Shown here piece by piece: positions 6,282-8,464 of a DNA stretch of 8,464 bases (within the stretch, counting starts at the first letter, position 1; each line of letters starts with the position of its first letter). The stretch is taken from the NCBI GenBank assembly GCA_017538465.1, contig JAFYIW010000009.1:1-8464 (forward strand), read 5' to 3'. The stretch is from Victivallales bacterium (lineage in GTDB: Bacteria > Verrucomicrobiota > Lentisphaeria > Oligosphaerales > Oligosphaeraceae). A program made the translations under genes and the position numbers. The notes beneath the pieces are model-generated. The model was not told the origin of the DNA. It did not search any database and saw nothing but the letters and a program-made list of their open reading frames with translations.

Positions 6282-7337
6282 ATGAACGCAAACGAAGGAA
6301 AGAGCGAGGCCTACAAGGCGGCCGGCGTGGACATCGACCTGGCGACCAAGCTGCTGAAGGCGGTCAAGGGGCGCATTTCCGCCACCCGCACTCCCGAAGT
6401 GCTGGCCCCCATCGGCGGCTTTGGCGGACTCTACCGCATTGACCTGGGCAAATGGAAGCACCCCGTGATGGTGGTCTCCGTGGACGGCGTGGGCACGAAG
6501 CTCATGATCGCCGCGATGATGGAGAAATACGACACCGTGGGCTACGACATCGTGAACCACTGCATCAACGACATCGCGGTGCAGGGCGCCACGCCCGTCT
6601 ATTTCATGGACTACATCGGCATCGGCAAGATGCGCAGCCCGCTCTACGAGGACGTGCTGACCGGTTGCGCGGACGCCTGCAAGGCGCAGGGCGTCTGCCT
6701 GATTGGCGGGGAGTCCGCCGAGATGCCCGGCATGTACGGCAATGACTTCGACCTGGTGGGCTGCATCACCGGAATGGTCGAGGAAGACGAGATCATCACC
6801 GGCGAGCACATCCGCCCCGGCCATGTGGCCATCGGGCTGACCTCGGTGGGCCTCCACACCAACGGCTTCAGCCTGGCGCGCAAGGTGCTCTTCGAAACGG
6901 CCGGCTACACCGTGGACTCCAAGCCCGCCGAACTGGGCGGCGAGAGCGTCGGCGAGGCGCTGCTCAAGCCCCACCGCTGCTATTGGAAGGCCATCCAGAG
7001 CGCCATGGAGTGCAAGTTCCCGCTGCACGGCATTTCGCACATCACCGGCGGCGGCCTCTACGACAATGTCCCGCGCATCCTTCCCGAAGATGTGGATGTG
7101 CATTTCGACGCGAGGAAAATCCGCAATGTCCCGCCCATCTTCAAGCTGATTGAGAAGGCCGGCAAAGTGGACCCCTACGAGATGTACCGCGTCTTCAACA
7201 TGGGCGTCGGCATGGTCTGGTTCGTGCCGGCCGACTGCGCGGAGGCAGGTGTCGCCATCGCGGAGAAGGCGGGCTTCGAGGCCGCCGTCATCGGCGAGGT
7301 CACTGCGGGAACCAAGAAGGTCGCCGTCACCCTTTAA
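6282..7337 (+). CDS. purM: Phosphoribosylformylglycinamidine cyclo-ligase (AIR synthetase)
   Basis: PurM closes the imidazole ring in de novo purine synthesis: FGAM plus ATP gives AIR, ADP and phosphate, in the cytoplasm. The 351-aa length is close to the usual 345 or so. Family motifs occur in order: YKAAGVDID (11-19), GGFGGLYRID (45-54), SVDGVGTK (66-73), NDIAVQGATPVYFMDYI (96-112), the ATP-binding GGESAEMPGMY (142-152), GLTSVGLHTNGFSLAR (185-200), HITGGGLYDNVPRILP (253-268) and MYRVFNMGVGMV (301-312). The gene looks intact, with no frameshift or missing motif. The ATG at 6282 has AGGAG 9 nt upstream. It is transcribed away from the ATPase operon and is followed after 54 nt by the glycosylase gene. 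No other purine genes are in view. Confidence 0.98.
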   Translation: MNANEGKSEAYKAAGVDIDLATKLLKAVKGRISATRTPEVLAPIGGFGGLYRIDLGKWKHPVMVVSVDGVGTKLMIAAMMEKYDTVGYDIVNHCINDIAVQGATPVYFMDYIGIGKMRSPLYEDVLTGCADACKAQGVCLIGGESAEMPGMYGNDFDLVGCITGMVEEDEIITGEHIRPGHVAIGLTSVGLHTNGFSLARKVLFETAGYTVDSKPAELGGESVGEALLKPHRCYWKAIQSAMECKFPLHGISHITGGGLYDNVPRILPEDVDVHFDARKIRNVPPIFKLIEKAGKVDPYEMYRVFNMGVGMVWFVPADCAEAGVAIAEKAGFEAAVIGEVTAGTKKVAVTL

Positions 7338-7361
7338 TCCAAACCTATTTTCGCATGGGAG

Positions 7362-7384
7362 GGGCGCGTTGAACAGTCGCGCCC
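7362..7384 (+). terminator. GC-rich stem-loop between purM and the glycosylase gene
   Basis: GGGCGCG (7362-7368) pairs perfectly with CGCGCCC (7378-7384) around a 9-nt loop, 25 nt after the purM stop and 7 nt before the next ATG. No T-run follows, so a classic intrinsic terminator is unlikely. It may attenuate transcription, stabilise the purM message, or limit ribosome access to the next gene, which has no clear Shine-Dalgarno of its own. Confidence 0.4.
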
Positions 7385-7391
7385 GCTCGTC

Positions 7392-8264
7392 ATGACAGTT
7401 ATCGAGCAGCTCATCCGCATTGTCCGCGAACGCCAGCGCAGAGGCGCGAAGTTCGCGGAGCTCTCGCCGCACAACCTGGCGGTGCTGGGGATGCGTCATG
7501 CCTCCGCCGCGGCAAAGCCCACTCCGGCTCCGGCGCAGCGTCCCGTTTCCCAACCCCGGCCTTCCCCCGTTCGCGGGGCATCCGTTGCGCCGGCGCTCGA
7601 CATTTCCGTTGCGCCGCCAGCCCCTCCGCCACCGCCCGCACCCGCCGTCTATCCCCCGCCACCCGATGTGCGTACTGCCGACTGGGAGACGCTCCGCCAG
7701 GCATGTCTTTCCTGCCAATGCTGCGGGCTATGCGCAACGCGCCACTCGGTGGTCATCGAAGACGGCTGTCGCAACGCGCCTTTGATGTTCATTGGCGAAG
7801 GACCAGGCGCGGACGAAGACGCGCAGGGCGTGCCATTTGTCGGCCGCGCCGGGCAGCTCCTCACAAGAATGATCGGGGCGATGGGACGCGACCGCGCCAG
7901 CGACGACCCCGCCAAGGCAGTGTACATCGCGAACATCGTCAAATGCCGTCCGCCCGGCAACCGCAACCCGTTGCCGGACGAGGCGAAAGCGTGCACTGGC
8001 TACCTCTATCGTCAGATTTCGCTGGTGAAGCCCAAGGCGATTGTGTTGCTGGGCAATGTCGCGTTGAAATTTCTCACCGGACGTTCCGGCATCATGGGCG
8101 CGCGTGGCAAGTGGGTTGAGGTGTGCGGCATCCCCGCGATGCCGACCTTTCATCCCTCCTATGTCATCCGTTTCGAGCAGTACCCCCGGCAGTTCCACGA
8201 CACCAAGCTGCTGGTCTGGCAGGACCTCCAGCAAGTGATGAAGAAACTCGGCGAAGGCAAGTAG
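7392..8264 (+). CDS. udg: Family 4 (4Fe-4S) uracil-DNA glycosylase with proline/alanine-rich N-terminal extension
   Basis: This enzyme removes uracil from DNA to start base-excision repair. The 290-aa protein has a helical N-terminus (1-35), a Pro/Ala-rich linker (about 41-93, including APPAPPPPPAPAVYPPPP) and a catalytic domain (about 97-285). Cluster ligands are expected at Cys108 and Cys111 (CQCC), Cys185 in NIVKCRPPGNRNPLPDEAKA and Cys201. The CxxC pair and the 16-residue gap between the last two match the Thermus family 4 enzyme. The active-site loop GEGPGADED (135-143), PFVGRAGQLL (148-157) and the C-terminal HPS motif (His254-Ser256) are present. Extra cysteines at 105, 110 and 114 surround the first pair. 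The ATG at 7392 has no good ribosome site, and a stem-loop ends just before it. It follows purM by 54 nt and may share its transcript. The similar SPO1 DNA-polymerase-like N-terminal family is the same fold under another name. Confidence 0.95.
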   Translation: MTVIEQLIRIVRERQRRGAKFAELSPHNLAVLGMRHASAAAKPTPAPAQRPVSQPRPSPVRGASVAPALDISVAPPAPPPPPAPAVYPPPPDVRTADWETLRQACLSCQCCGLCATRHSVVIEDGCRNAPLMFIGEGPGADEDAQGVPFVGRAGQLLTRMIGAMGRDRASDDPAKAVYIANIVKCRPPGNRNPLPDEAKACTGYLYRQISLVKPKAIVLLGNVALKFLTGRSGIMGARGKWVEVCGIPAMPTFHPSYVIRFEQYPRQFHDTKLLVWQDLQQVMKKLGEGK

Positions 8265-8279
8265 CCGGCGGGGCACTTT

Positions 8280-8351
8280 GGCAGGGGCTACCGCAAAAAA
8301 GCGTTGTGCCCTACAATTCTACGGGGGCGGCGCCCCCCCCGAGCCCCTGCC
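8280..8351. repeat. Nested inverted repeat downstream of the glycosylase gene
   Basis: A perfect 10-bp inverted repeat, GGCAGGGGCT (8280-8289) and AGCCCCTGCC (8342-8351), encloses 52 nt. Inside it lies a smaller hairpin, GGGGGC (8323-8328) with GCCCCC (8332-8337), next to a run of eight C. A competing pairing joins GGGCAC (8271-8276) to GTGCCC (8306-8311). No T-run follows the stems, so this is not a standard terminator. It may be a dispersed non-coding repeat element or part of a long structured 3' end. Confidence 0.5.
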
Positions 8352-8464
8352 ATTCCTCATTCCTCATTTTTCTCGGCGCCGGAGGCACCAGTGCAAAACC
8401 TGCCAGTCCTCATTCCTCATTCCTCATTTTTCTCGGCGCCGGAGGCACCGGTGCAAAACCTGCC
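8351..8464. repeat. Tandem repeat with 60-bp period, running off the right edge
   Basis: Positions 8351-8404 and 8411-8464 match at 53 of 54 bases, offset by 60. Each unit opens with short ATTCCTC-type heptamers and a T-run, then CTCGGCGCCGGAGG with the palindrome CGGCGCCG (8374-8381, 8434-8441), then GTGCAAAACCTGCC. The single difference (A at 8390, G at 8450) makes GCACCGGTGC a perfect 10-bp palindrome (8445-8454) in the second copy only. No open frame of note covers it. The array probably continues beyond the window. Confidence 0.9.

Noticed and set aside
6180..7718. 512-codon open frame on the minus strand opposite purM and part of the glycosylase gene
   Set aside because: It is antisense to a clear PurM. 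Its His/Asp/Gly/Ala-rich composition is that of a GC-rich shadow frame and it shows no family motif.
8281..8340. Intrinsic terminator of the glycosylase gene
   Set aside because: The stems exist, but none is followed by a T-run and the outer arms are 52 nt apart, so I list it as a structured repeat instead.

Overview
This window is high-GC bacterial DNA with two oppositely oriented gene blocks that diverge from an AT-rich intergenic region at about 6094-6281. The minus-strand block, read from right to left, is a rotary V/A-type ATPase operon headed by a PTS EIIA-type phosphoacceptor protein. Its order is EIIA, peripheral-stalk coiled coil (H/G), C, I, K, F, E and then A, which runs off the left edge just before its P-loop. 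Subunits B and D are expected beyond position 1 but are not visible. The plus-strand block is purM (AIR synthetase, purine biosynthesis) followed by a family 4 iron-sulfur uracil-DNA glycosylase. After that come a stem-loop-rich spacer and a 60-bp-period tandem repeat that continues past the right edge.

The minus-strand genes work together as one machine. A (with B, outside) forms the catalytic head. E with the H/G coiled coil forms the peripheral stalks. F belongs to the central shaft and C couples the shaft to the ring. I (the 'a' subunit) carries the ion half-channels and K forms the rotor ring. Gene spacing is short: 7 nt between EIIA and H, 77 nt H-C, 19 nt C-I, 59 nt I-K, 76 nt K-F, a GTGA overlap or 2 nt between F and E, and 66 nt E-A. 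This fits one transcript. The K-F gap is unusual: it is filled by two copies of a 36-bp-period repeat, each holding a perfect 8-bp stem-loop, directly after the stop codon of the subunit needed in the highest copy number.

Organism: the typical bacterial PurM, a V-type ATPase in place of a visible F-type one, an EIIA protein and the intergenic repeats suggest a bacterium of the PVC group (Lentisphaerota or Kiritimatiellota-like) or another V-ATPase-bearing lineage. This is inference; the sequence alone does not settle it. I see no mobile element, CRISPR array, tRNA or rRNA, and no wholly new system. The most notable items are the EIIA gene leading the ATPase operon, the order H-C-I-K-F-E-A, the tandem hairpins between K and F, and the repeats downstream of the glycosylase.
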